From: Luteimonas colneyensis
GTDB taxonomy: Bacteria; Pseudomonadota; Gammaproteobacteria; Xanthomonadales; Xanthomonadaceae
Direction of reading: 5' to 3'
DNA length: 64,000 bases
Assembly (NCBI RefSeq): GCF_014836665.1
Contig: NZ_JACSQJ010000001.1
Coordinates: 498,387 to 562,386 of the forward strand
Below are positions 48,828 through 56,849 of this stretch, in pieces (within the stretch, counting starts at the first letter, position 1; every line of letters starts with the position of its first letter). Made by a program: the position numbers and the translations under genes. The notes beneath the pieces are model-generated. The model ran no database searches. It was not told the DNA's origin and was given only the letters and a program-made list of their open reading frames with translations.

Positions 48828-51644
48828 TTGAACCCCTTCAGGAACACCCCGTTCGTCCATTGTGTCTGGGCGCTGTTCGCCTGCCTGCTGCTGATGCCGA
48901 TCGCATCCGCCAGCGTGCGCGACGGTGACCCGGACCACCGCTGCCATGCGCAGTACACCGAAGCCCAGGGCACCATCCTGGGCGAGATCCTCGAACCCCA
49001 CGCATCGAAGGTGCGGACCCACGTCTCCCAGGCCTGGGGCATGTTCTGGCAGGGCAGCCCGCTGGAGGACGTCAACCGTCGCATCGACAGCGCACTGCTG
49101 ATCCTGTCGCACCCGGGCACGCTGGGCGCCACGCCCGAAAGCAAGGCGATCACTGCCGAGGCGATCCAGGACTTCAGGGCCTGCGTCAACAGCGAGGCCC
49201 CCGCCAACACGGCGCTGCTCGAGGTGAGCACCTACCTGCTCGACGAGACCGCACCGGACCAGCGTGGCCCGCCCGCCGGCGACGGCGTACGGCTCTATGT
49301 CGACGACCTGCCGGTGGCCGTGACCGATGCCCAGGGGCGCGCGTCGTTCGAAGTGCCCGCGGGCCGCTTCGAGCTGATGGCGGTCATTCCCTCGACGGCG
49401 CTCGCGACCGGGACCGTGGAGGTCGCCGCCGGTGAAACCCTGGACATCGCCCTGGTCCTGGACGACTCGAAGGAAGTGGTGTTCCCGGCCACCGCCGTGG
49501 TCGACGCCATGCAGGACGGCCTGCTGCCTCACGACTTCACGACGTTCGGCATCCAGCTCTTCAACGGCGGAGCCCACCGCCCGCTGGAGTACGTCAGCGA
49601 AGTCGCGATCGAGGACGACATCGGCAACACCCTGCTGCCGCTGACCGACGCGTTCACGGTCGACACCCAAGGCAACCTGCAGCCGACCAACGTCGCCGCG
49701 CTCGGTGTCGCGCTGGCCGGGTACCGCGGCCGCGAGCTCGTGCTCAAGGCCGAGGGCGAGGATGCACTCGGCTTCACCCTGTCCGCGCGCACCACGTTCT
49801 TCATCACCAGCCACGGGCTGGAGGTGCAGCTGGTCGCACCGCCGTCCAATCCCGCGCTGGCGCTTGGCCAGGTGCAGATCGACTACGCGCTGATGGGCAC
49901 CTCCCTGCGCCTGGCGCGCAGCAGCGATGCCACCGGCCTGGCCGGCTTCGGGCAGGTGCCGTTCGGCAACACCGCGCTGACCGCGCACGTGAGCCAGGGC
50001 GGTCGCAAGTACTACGGCGAAGCGGTCTATTTCGCCGGGCAGGCCGCGCGCGTGGTGATGGTGATGCGCCACGCGGAGGACGTTGAGGCCGGCGTGCCGC
50101 CCTACCAGCTCGCGCCCTTCACCGGCCCGCAGGCGGCGCAGGACGCGATCACCCTGCCGGTTCCGGAACGGACCAGCGCGGCCACGGGTGAGGCGGGCCT
50201 GCCCGCGGCCTTCGTGCCCCAGAACGCATCCACCCGGACCCTGCGCGTATCGGCCGGACAGGCCAACGCCAACGTCAACGGCTCGGTCACGCTCACCGCG
50301 CCCCAGGGCGCCGCCCGCGTGTACCTGCGCTACCGCGTGGCGTCGGCCGAATACCCCGTCTACGTGCAGCAGCAGAGCGTGTACAACGACACGTGGTCGC
50401 TGTCCGTGCTGGCGCGCCAGTCCGGGCAGCAGTTCCACGCCATCAGCCGCAACGTCAACTCGCAGCTGGCCAATGCGCCGGTCTGGCGCGCCGACGGCAC
50501 CACCGGTGACATCGAACACAGCTTCGACGTGTCCGCCCTCACCGCGGCCGGGCCGGCCGACATCGTGCTTGCGGCCACCGCCATGAACGTGGGCGACAAC
50601 CGCCTGCCGACGGTCGTCGACGCCGAGGTCAGCGTGGACGCGGACCGGCTGGTGGTGTCGGGCGTGCGCGCCGAGCAGCTCGCCGACGCGCGCAACCACG
50701 AAACCTTCAGCCAGCCGCTGCAGGGCGAGACCAACACCCTGCACCGCTGGTTCCTGATGGATGTCGACGTGCCCGATGGCGCCACGATCACCCGCGTGCG
50801 CGCCGAGCTCCTGGGCAGCACCGACACCGTGCTCGCCACGCTGTACGACGAGGCCCCGGGCACCAACGTGCAGCGCCCGTCCGCCGGCATGCTGCGCGCC
50901 CGCGTGACCCGCGCCCTGCCTTCCGACCGGGGCACCGTGCCGCCGCCGGCCCACAACATCACCTACCGCTTCACCGTGTATGCGGAGAACGCCGAGGGCG
51001 AGGAGATCTCCGGCGAAGGCTCGAGCCGGATCATGCGGGCGCTGTGGCGCATGCAGGAGGCCTGGCGGCAGCCGGCCCGGCGCTACGGCCGGCGCGACAA
51101 CGGCCACGACGACTGGCTGTCGGCCCGGACGTGGGAGTACATCGGCCAGCACGGTGCGCTGCTGACCCGCATCGACGACATCTCCGGCGAGCATGGCCGC
51201 GATATCGGCCACCAGACCCACGATGCCGGCACCGACATCGACCTGTTCCACACCTTCACGTTCCCGGGCGCGTACAGCGGCGGGAACAACTACGAGCTGC
51301 TGCGCAACGCCGTGGCCCGGGCGCTGGCCGCGCCCGCCGACCAGGCGGTGCAGGACCGCGCCAACATCGCCGCCTGGGTGTCCAGCACCCGGCAGACGCT
51401 GGCGGCCGTGCTGACCGACACCGACGCGCAGCACGTCTACTACATGATCGGCAACGCCCACGCCGCGCAGGGCATCCAGCTGCCGCGTGGCTGGGCGCGC
51501 ACCCTGCTGGTCCACGGCACGCTGGCCGCATCGGGCGCCACGCTCGACAGCGGGCTGGGTGCCTGGGGCTTCGACCAGGCCCGGCTGACGTACAACGCCG
51601 TGCACAACAGCCACTGGCACATCAAACGGCCGCGCGACAGGTAG
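48828..51644 (+). CDS. large secreted protein with C-terminal murein-endopeptidase-like LAS domain
   Basis: A 938-residue exported protein starting at TTG 48828, which is preceded by a strong AAGGAGAG site and gives a proper signal peptide (FVHCVWALFACLLLMPIASAS). Residues about 120-700 contain several Ig/carboxypeptidase-regulatory-like beta-sandwiches (for example GVRLYVDDLPVAVTDAQGRA). The C-terminus (about 750-938) has the zinc-site pattern of LAS peptidases: GHQTHDAGTDID (His795, His798, Asp805) and HNSHWHI (His929, His931), as in MepA-type penicillin-insensitive endopeptidases. It is likely to act on peptidoglycan outside the inner membrane. It shares an upstream element with the 44.4 kb secreted-protein gene and ends at a strong hairpin. 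Confidence 0.75.
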   Translation: MNPFRNTPFVHCVWALFACLLLMPIASASVRDGDPDHRCHAQYTEAQGTILGEILEPHASKVRTHVSQAWGMFWQGSPLEDVNRRIDSALLILSHPGTLGATPESKAITAEAIQDFRACVNSEAPANTALLEVSTYLLDETAPDQRGPPAGDGVRLYVDDLPVAVTDAQGRASFEVPAGRFELMAVIPSTALATGTVEVAAGETLDIALVLDDSKEVVFPATAVVDAMQDGLLPHDFTTFGIQLFNGGAHRPLEYVSEVAIEDDIGNTLLPLTDAFTVDTQGNLQPTNVAALGVALAGYRGRELVLKAEGEDALGFTLSARTTFFITSHGLEVQLVAPPSNPALALGQVQIDYALMGTSLRLARSSDATGLAGFGQVPFGNTALTAHVSQGGRKYYGEAVYFAGQAARVVMVMRHAEDVEAGVPPYQLAPFTGPQAAQDAITLPVPERTSAATGEAGLPAAFVPQNASTRTLRVSAGQANANVNGSVTLTAPQGAARVYLRYRVASAEYPVYVQQQSVYNDTWSLSVLARQSGQQFHAISRNVNSQLANAPVWRADGTTGDIEHSFDVSALTAAGPADIVLAATAMNVGDNRLPTVVDAEVSVDADRLVVSGVRAEQLADARNHETFSQPLQGETNTLHRWFLMDVDVPDGATITRVRAELLGSTDTVLATLYDEAPGTNVQRPSAGMLRARVTRALPSDRGTVPPPAHNITYRFTVYAENAEGEEISGEGSSRIMRALWRMQEAWRQPARRYGRRDNGHDDWLSARTWEYIGQHGALLTRIDDISGEHGRDIGHQTHDAGTDIDLFHTFTFPGAYSGGNNYELLRNAVARALAAPADQAVQDRANIAAWVSSTRQTLAAVLTDTDAQHVYYMIGNAHAAQGIQLPRGWARTLLVHGTLAASGATLDSGLGAWGFDQARLTYNAVHNSHWHIKRPRDR

Positions 51645-51653
51645 GCATCGGCC

Positions 51654-51686
51654 GCGCCGCCTCCCGGGAGCTCCGGGGGGCGGCGC
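51654..51686 (+). terminator. strong hairpin after the LAS-domain gene
   Basis: Arms of 14 bases (GCGCCGCCTCCCGG / CCGGGGGGCGGCGC) pair with a single T/G wobble and a 5-base loop, starting 10 bases after the stop. It isolates this gene from the riboswitch downstream. Confidence 0.65.
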
Positions 51687-51754
51687 CTCCGCTCGCACCG
51701 GCATCGCGCCCGCAAGGTTGACCGACACAAGCGGCCACCGCACACTTGCCGCCG

Positions 51755-51868
51755 AAGGGGAGTAGCTCCCAGCGTGCAGGCCGTCAGTTCGAGCAGCGAT
51801 GCTCCGGTCCCACGGCAGCCCACCGGCTGTGAGCAAGACCTTCGCCGCGACGGCGAAGGTGCGTCCCC
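51755..51868 (+). ncRNA. yybP-ykoY manganese riboswitch
   Basis: The leader of the TerC gene carries the hallmark parts of the yybP-ykoY aptamer: AAGGGGAGTAGC at 51755-51766, a middle helix, then GAGCAAGACCTTCGCC leading into a 9-bp hairpin (51838-51860) and GTCCCC at 51863-51868, which closes the P1 stem with GGGGA. This aptamer binds Mn2+ and in the family switches on exporters or TerC/Alx-type proteins. About 68 bases separate the aptamer from ATG 51937, enough for an expression platform. Confidence 0.9.
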
Positions 51869-51936
51869 GGATCTCCGAGCAAGGGTTCCGAGCCGCCTGC
51901 GTCCGCGGCCGCCCCCTCCCCTTGCATGGAATCCCG

Positions 51937-52905
51937 ATGGAAACGATAGGCAACGTCTGGTTGTGGGCCGGCTTCTCCGGCCTGGTGTTGATCGCGCTGA
52001 TGGTGGACCTGGTGCTGATGCGCCACGGCGGCGCGCACAAGGTCACGTTCAAGGAAGCCGCGTGGTGGAGCCTGGGCTGGGTGGGCCTGGCGCTCGCCTT
52101 CAATGCCGCGCTGTGGTGGTACCTCGGCGAGACCGCCGGTCCGGACGAAGCCCGGCGCGTGGGCCTGGAGTTCCTCACCGGCTACCTGGTCGAGAAGGCG
52201 CTGGCGGTCGACAACATCTTCGTATTCCTGATGCTGATGACCTACTTCGCGGTGCCCGAGGTGCAGCGCCAGCGCGTGCTGGTGATCGGCATCCTGCTGG
52301 CCATCGTGCTGCGTGCGATCCTGATCTTCGCCGGCGCCGCGCTGCTGGCGCACTTCCACTGGATGCTCTACGTGTTCGGTGCGTTCCTGCTGCTGACCGG
52401 CGTGAAGATGTGGTTCGCCGCCGGCAAGGAGCCCGACCTCGAGAAGAACCCGGTGCTGCGCTGGCTCACCGCGCACGTGCCGTTCGTGCGCCGCTACCAC
52501 GGCAGCGCGCTGTGGCTGGGCAGCGGCAGCCGCCGCAAGTTCACCCCCTTGTTCATCGTGCTGGTGATGATCGGGATCACCGACGTGATCTTCGCGGTGG
52601 ACTCCATTCCCGCGATCTTCGCCATCACCACCGACCCGTTCATCGTGCTGACCTCGAACGTGTTCGCGGTGCTGGGCCTGCGCGCGATGTTCTTCCTGCT
52701 GGCCGGCCTGGCCGATCGCTTCCACCTGCTGCCCTACGGACTGGCGGTGGTGCTGGTGTTCATCGGCGCGAAGATGCTGCTGGTCGACGTGTACAAGATC
52801 CCGGTGCTGTGGTCGCTGGCGGCGGTCGCGGTGATCCTGGCCAGCACCGTCGCGCTCAGCCTGGCGCGCCCGCTGAAGCCGCATCCGGCCGGCCCGGGGC
52901 GCTAG
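51937..52905 (+). CDS. alx: TerC/Alx-family membrane protein, Mn-responsive
   Basis: A 322-residue TerC-family protein with nine or so membrane helices. Family motifs with membrane acidic residues are visible: ALMVDLVLM, YLVEKALAVDNIFVFLMLM, MIGITDVIFAVDSIPAIFAI and GLRAMFFLLAGL. E. coli Alx controls manganese export/loading of exoenzymes. A yybP-ykoY riboswitch immediately upstream supports a manganese role. ATG 51937 gives METIGNVWLWAGF, the normal N-terminus. Convergent with the DUF4344 gene, with 16 bases between the stops. Confidence 0.92.
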   Translation: METIGNVWLWAGFSGLVLIALMVDLVLMRHGGAHKVTFKEAAWWSLGWVGLALAFNAALWWYLGETAGPDEARRVGLEFLTGYLVEKALAVDNIFVFLMLMTYFAVPEVQRQRVLVIGILLAIVLRAILIFAGAALLAHFHWMLYVFGAFLLLTGVKMWFAAGKEPDLEKNPVLRWLTAHVPFVRRYHGSALWLGSGSRRKFTPLFIVLVMIGITDVIFAVDSIPAIFAITTDPFIVLTSNVFAVLGLRAMFFLLAGLADRFHLLPYGLAVVLVFIGAKMLLVDVYKIPVLWSLAAVAVILASTVALSLARPLKPHPAGPGR

Positions 52906-52921
52906 CAGGCTCCGGGGGATC

Positions 52922-53899
52922 TCATCCCCTCTGCTCGAGGTAGCGCGCCGCTTCCTGCTCGTAGGGTTCCAGGCCCGGTGCCAGATGTGGCAGCAGCAGT
53001 CGCAGCCACGCCCTGGTCGCCATCCGCGTCTCGCGCGCGCAGCCGCGGGCACGCGACGGCGTCAGGTCGCCGGCGTCCACCATGCTGGCGAACGCCGCCG
53101 GGTCGGTGCCGTAGATCAGGCACTGCAGGTTGAAGTAGCGCTGCTCGCCCAGCGCATGCTCGTCGGCGTAGGCGTCGAGGTTGTAGGCGCCGGTGCTGCG
53201 CGACAGCAGCCAGTCCGCCGCCATGCGCAGGTTATCGATCACCTGGCCGGAAGTTTCGTCCAGGCCGGCGAAGCGCAGCATCAGGATCGCCGCCAGCTGG
53301 TCGACGGCGTCCTCCTGGCGGCCGGTCACCGGCAGGTCGAGCAGGTGCACCAGCGCGTGGCCGGTTTCGTGCAGCACGATGAAGCGGATGTTGGCGCGGA
53401 CGTAAGCGAATGCGTATGCGTCATCCAGGCCGCCCTGCTGCTGTTGCGCCCGACCGCGCTCGTACAGCGTGCGCAGGGTTTCGTAGCACAGCACCACCTC
53501 GGCCTCGGCCGGGCGGTAGAAGGAGCCGAACTCGCCGCACTCGGCGGTGACGTAGCGCAGGCGTCGCGGCAACACGAACATCCCGTCCAGGGCCTGCAGT
53601 TCCGGCAGGCGACGCAGCAGGTCGGCGTCGCGCACGCGGTCGTGGATCGGCTGCAGGGCGGGCGAAGCCGGCGGCGCGTAGGCGTAGTCGAACGTCGGGA
53701 CCGCGGGTTCCGGCGCGGCGCCGGGCGGGCTTTGCTTCGCACGGACCACCGTCCGCGGCCAGGCCACACCGGGCCGAAGCGTCGCGGGCCGGTGCTGCAC
53801 CGCCGCGCGCGAGGCCGGGTCGTCGGCCGACGCGCCAGGCACGCCCACGCAGCCGGCGGCGGCCACCGACACCGCCGCCAGCAAGGCGATCATTCCCAT
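52922..53899 (-). CDS. DUF4344 putative metallopeptidase lipoprotein
   Basis: A 325-residue protein of the DUF4344 family. The zinc-site HETGHALVHLLDLPVTGRQEDAVDQLA (HExxH plus the downstream Glu/Asp) is in the second half; the first part has GMFVLPRRLRYVTAECGEFGSFY and EVVLCYETL, also typical. MGMIALLAAVSVAAAGC is a signal with lipobox, so the product is a lipoprotein. ATG 53899 or ATG 53893 are both possible; no strong ribosome site decides. Family members in Lysobacterales are uncharacterised. Confidence 0.82.
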   Translation of the reverse strand: MGMIALLAAVSVAAAGCVGVPGASADDPASRAAVQHRPATLRPGVAWPRTVVRAKQSPPGAAPEPAVPTFDYAYAPPASPALQPIHDRVRDADLLRRLPELQALDGMFVLPRRLRYVTAECGEFGSFYRPAEAEVVLCYETLRTLYERGRAQQQQGGLDDAYAFAYVRANIRFIVLHETGHALVHLLDLPVTGRQEDAVDQLAAILMLRFAGLDETSGQVIDNLRMAADWLLSRSTGAYNLDAYADEHALGEQRYFNLQCLIYGTDPAAFASMVDAGDLTPSRARGCARETRMATRAWLRLLLPHLAPGLEPYEQEAARYLEQRG

Positions 53900-54194
53900 C
53901 CGTCCGACCAGGGCAACCCCTCCGCGATCCACGATCAGTATGCCGGACCAGCGCCATGCGCAATGGCCGGGGCCCTGTTCGTGGAGCAACGGCGCCATCG
54001 CCTGTAACACGCCATCGTGGACGCTCGCGCTGGCCTACGACGTGTGCTCGGCGGCAAGCCGACTGCCGTCACGACGGCCTTGACGTCCCTGACCGCGACC
54101 TGCATGCGGATCGGGATCAGTCCGTGCGTCCGCCGTGCATTCACCCGGCGTCCGACAGGATGGGGTCCCGATCCCGATCGATGAGGTCGCCGCC
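53900..54194. other. divergent intergenic region
   Basis: Nearly 300 bases between the DUF4344 and RcnB-like genes. No convincing reading frame or structured element is seen beyond short direct repeats of CGATCC-like sequence before the RcnB-like start; promoters for both genes must lie here. Confidence 0.35.
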
Positions 54195-54605
54195 ATGAAA
54201 CGCCTCCTGCTCGCCGCCGCGCTCGCCACCGTCGCCGTCTCCGCCACCGGCATGGCCGAAGCGCGGGACAACCATCGCCATGGCCACCACGCCAGCAAGG
54301 CCGAACGCGACTACTGGAAGCATCGCGAGAAGGCCGAACGCCGTGCCCGGAAGGACTACGAAAAGGCCGAGCGCGACTACAGGAAGGCCGTCCGCGAGGA
54401 AGAAAAGGCGTACCGCCGATGGGCCCGCGGCCAGTACATCCCGGTCGAGTACCGCCAGCCGCGCTACTACGTGCAGGACTACCGGAGCTATGGCCTGGCC
54501 GCGCCGCCCGCCGGCTACACCTATGTGCGCCCCTATCCGCAGGACGACACCTATTACATGATCGAACTCGCCTCCGGCCTGGTGGCCCGCATCCTGGGGG
54601 AGTGA
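54195..54605 (+). CDS. RcnB-family periplasmic protein
   Basis: A 136-residue exported protein: signal residues 1-23 (LLLAAALATVAVSATGMAEA), then a His-rich stretch (DNHRHGHHASK), a charged helical segment with repeated (K/R)xxEKAERDYRK units (45-75) and the RcnB-like C-terminus GQYIPVEYRQPRYYVQDYRSYGL to YMIELASGLVARIL. RcnB of E. coli fine-tunes nickel/cobalt efflux through RcnA; no rcnA is nearby, so the metal role is only suggested by the family and the His cluster. Confidence 0.83.
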   Translation: MKRLLLAAALATVAVSATGMAEARDNHRHGHHASKAERDYWKHREKAERRARKDYEKAERDYRKAVREEEKAYRRWARGQYIPVEYRQPRYYVQDYRSYGLAAPPAGYTYVRPYPQDDTYYMIELASGLVARILGE

Positions 54606-54675
54606 GGCGCCGGGGCAGCCCCCGGCCGATCCCGGTGTCTGGCACACTTCGGCTTCCATGACAGGGGGGATTGGA

Positions 54676-55098
54676 ATGAACCAGGTATACGGAGCCATGG
54701 TCGGCGCGGCCACGCTGTTTCTTGCCGCCTGCGCCAGCACGGGCAACAAGGGGGGCGAAGACTCGGCCCGCGGCGTGGAAACACTTTCGATGGATGGAAG
54801 TTTCACCGGTGAAGTCATCGGCCAGGCGGCGCCGGACAGCGGATTCGCCCGACTGCGCATCGGCATGACGCCGAGCGAAGTACAGGATGTCATGGACCGC
54901 GCGCCCGATCGCCAGCACAGCTACGAATCCGGCAAGCGCTGGATTCCGTTCTACTACGGCAATGACGCGCGTCGCATGCAGGTGCTGTACCGCGGCGAAG
55001 GCTGCCTGATCTTCACCGATGGCAACATCTGGGGCGGCGCTGGCGGCGACCTGGTGCAGATCGAGGTGGATCCCGGCGGAGCGTGCTACCAGCCCTGA
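54676..55098 (+). CDS. SmpA/OmlA-like small lipoprotein
   Basis: A 140-residue lipoprotein. The signal ends in the lipobox FLAAC, and the domain begins FARLRIGMTPSEVQDVMDRAPD, the opening of BamE/SmpA/OmlA-type modules, followed by RWIPFYYGNDARRMQVLYRGEGCLIF. It is not BamE itself, which would be near the fur gene; it probably has another outer-membrane function. ATG 54676 has GGGGGGA about 8 bases upstream and positions the signal correctly. Confidence 0.78.
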   Translation: MNQVYGAMVGAATLFLAACASTGNKGGEDSARGVETLSMDGSFTGEVIGQAAPDSGFARLRIGMTPSEVQDVMDRAPDRQHSYESGKRWIPFYYGNDARRMQVLYRGEGCLIFTDGNIWGGAGGDLVQIEVDPGGACYQP

Positions 55099-55185
55099 GT
55101 GGAAAGGACGCTTGCCGTGCACGCGCCCGCTTGCACGGAATACATTGGAAAGTGCGCGCATTCGCTCGCGCAACAGGGGAACACC

Positions 55186-56709
55186 ATGCTCGATACAGCG
55201 CGTATCCTCGCGGCAGGCTTCATGCTGGCCGCGCCCACGGTCCATGCCGCCTACGGTCTCGCACCGTCTGAAGTCCACCCGATCGGGAGCTGGCCCGACG
55301 CTGCGGCGGTCGGTGACGTCAACGGCGACGGCCGCGACGACGTGGTGGTGTCCACCACGTATTACTTCGACGAAGGGAACGACTACCAGGTGCTGGTCTA
55401 CCTGCAGCAGGCCGATGGCTCGCTCGCCCCGCCACTGCGGTTCCCGTACGGATTCGCCAACCAGACCAGCCTGGTCGTCGGCAACCTGGATCGCGATGCG
55501 GCACAGGAAATCGTCCTCGGCCACGGTGGCGGCATCATGATCATCGACTGGGACCAGGAACGCCTGTGGCCGGTGGTCCGCACGACGATGCACACCCACG
55601 AAATCGGCTGGAGGGCGACCAATGTCGCGCTGCTGGACGCCGACCGCGACGGCGCACCCGACGTGGTGGCGCACGGCTGGAGCGAAGGTGCGGTCATCTA
55701 CATGGGTGACGGTCGCGGCGGGGTACGGGAATCCGTGCACCTGCCGACACCCGCCGACGGCTACAACGACCTGGACAGCGGAGATTTCAATGGCGACGGC
55801 TACCAGGACTTCGTGGTGCAGTCCGGACAGGGCGAGACCAACGCCTATGTCTATCTCAATGACGGCACGCCCTCATTCAAGGGCCCGACCACTATCGACC
55901 CGACGGATGGTGTCTGGGGCGGCGATGCCGTCGGCGTGGGCGACTTCAACAATGACGGACGCGACGACCTTGCGCTCGTTGGCGACCACACGGAAGTGAA
56001 GATCTATCTGCAGGACGACGCCGGCACCCTGGTCTACGACCGCAGCATCACGACCGAGTATTACCCCAACGCGATGCTGGGACGCGACCTCGACCTCGAC
56101 GGCCGCGACGACCTGCTGATCCTGCACGGCGGCGGTGGGATCAGCTTCTTCCTGCAGGACGCCAAGGGCCTGGGTCAGGGCACGTGGATCGATGGCCTGT
56201 ACGCCACCCACCTGAATCCGCACGGGATGGGCGTCGGCGACCTCGACGGCGATGGCTGCCCCGACGTGGCCGTGGCGAACTACAACGCCGGCCTGGTCAT
56301 CCACAAGGGACAAGGCTGCAATGCCGTGGCGGACCTGGCCCTCGACGCCCGGCTGGACGACGGACAGCTGTCCCTGCACCTCGCGAATGTGGGCGGACGG
56401 AATGCCGAGGCGGTGGAGACCCGGGTCACGATCAAGGTGTCGCAGGGCGCACTCGTCGACGCCCAGGCCCCCTGCCCGGTTGAACATCGCGACGCCGGTT
56501 CGATCCGCTTCACGTGCTCGCGGGACGCTCTGGCCGCCAACGACAGCGAGTGGATCCACGTGCCGCTGGCGATGACCACGCGGGATCGCCGCGCCGTGGT
56601 CACGGTCTCCGCCACGACAACCACGCTCACGCATGAAATCGAGCTGGCCAACAACACCGGCACCGCGTCGCGTCGCGTCATGACCGGGCTGCCGGAGCGC
56701 GTGAAATGA
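55186..56709 (+). CDS. secreted FG-GAP/VCBS repeat protein
   Basis: A 507-residue exported protein. After a signal peptide (ILAAGFMLAAPTVHAA) come at least six FG-GAP-like units with calcium-binding DxNGDGxDD loops, for example GDVNGDGRDDVVV, GDFNGDGYQDFVV, GDFNNDGRDDLAL, RDLDLDGRDDLLI and GDLDGDGCPDVAV, forming a beta-propeller. The last 120 residues form a beta-sandwich with conserved-looking VDAQAPCPVEH and FTCSRDAL cysteines. These proteins are usually surface or secreted adhesion/scaffold proteins. ATG 55186 has CAGGGGA upstream. Confidence 0.87.
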   Translation: MLDTARILAAGFMLAAPTVHAAYGLAPSEVHPIGSWPDAAAVGDVNGDGRDDVVVSTTYYFDEGNDYQVLVYLQQADGSLAPPLRFPYGFANQTSLVVGNLDRDAAQEIVLGHGGGIMIIDWDQERLWPVVRTTMHTHEIGWRATNVALLDADRDGAPDVVAHGWSEGAVIYMGDGRGGVRESVHLPTPADGYNDLDSGDFNGDGYQDFVVQSGQGETNAYVYLNDGTPSFKGPTTIDPTDGVWGGDAVGVGDFNNDGRDDLALVGDHTEVKIYLQDDAGTLVYDRSITTEYYPNAMLGRDLDLDGRDDLLILHGGGGISFFLQDAKGLGQGTWIDGLYATHLNPHGMGVGDLDGDGCPDVAVANYNAGLVIHKGQGCNAVADLALDARLDDGQLSLHLANVGGRNAEAVETRVTIKVSQGALVDAQAPCPVEHRDAGSIRFTCSRDALAANDSEWIHVPLAMTTRDRRAVVTVSATTTTLTHEIELANNTGTASRRVMTGLPERVK

Positions 56710-56849
56710 GTCCCACTGGCGGCCGGCTGTTTGGGATTCCGGGGCAGCCGACCAGCTAGTCCAGCACAGGCCACCCGCGGATCCCCTGGAAACTCCTGCG
56801 TGGATGCAAGCAGGATCTCCGCCGCAACATCACGTGCAACACTTCGGGC

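Noticed and set aside
46941-52178. Very long minus-strand open frame of about 1745 codons
   Set aside because: Only the part from ATG 48542 to 46941 has a signal peptide and coding character. The upstream part is antisense to the LAS-peptidase gene and is His/Val/Arg-rich, as expected for a shadow frame at high GC.
54135-54194. Longer start for the RcnB-like protein
   Set aside because: The added residues would precede and spoil the signal peptide, and the ATG at 54195 gives a normal one.
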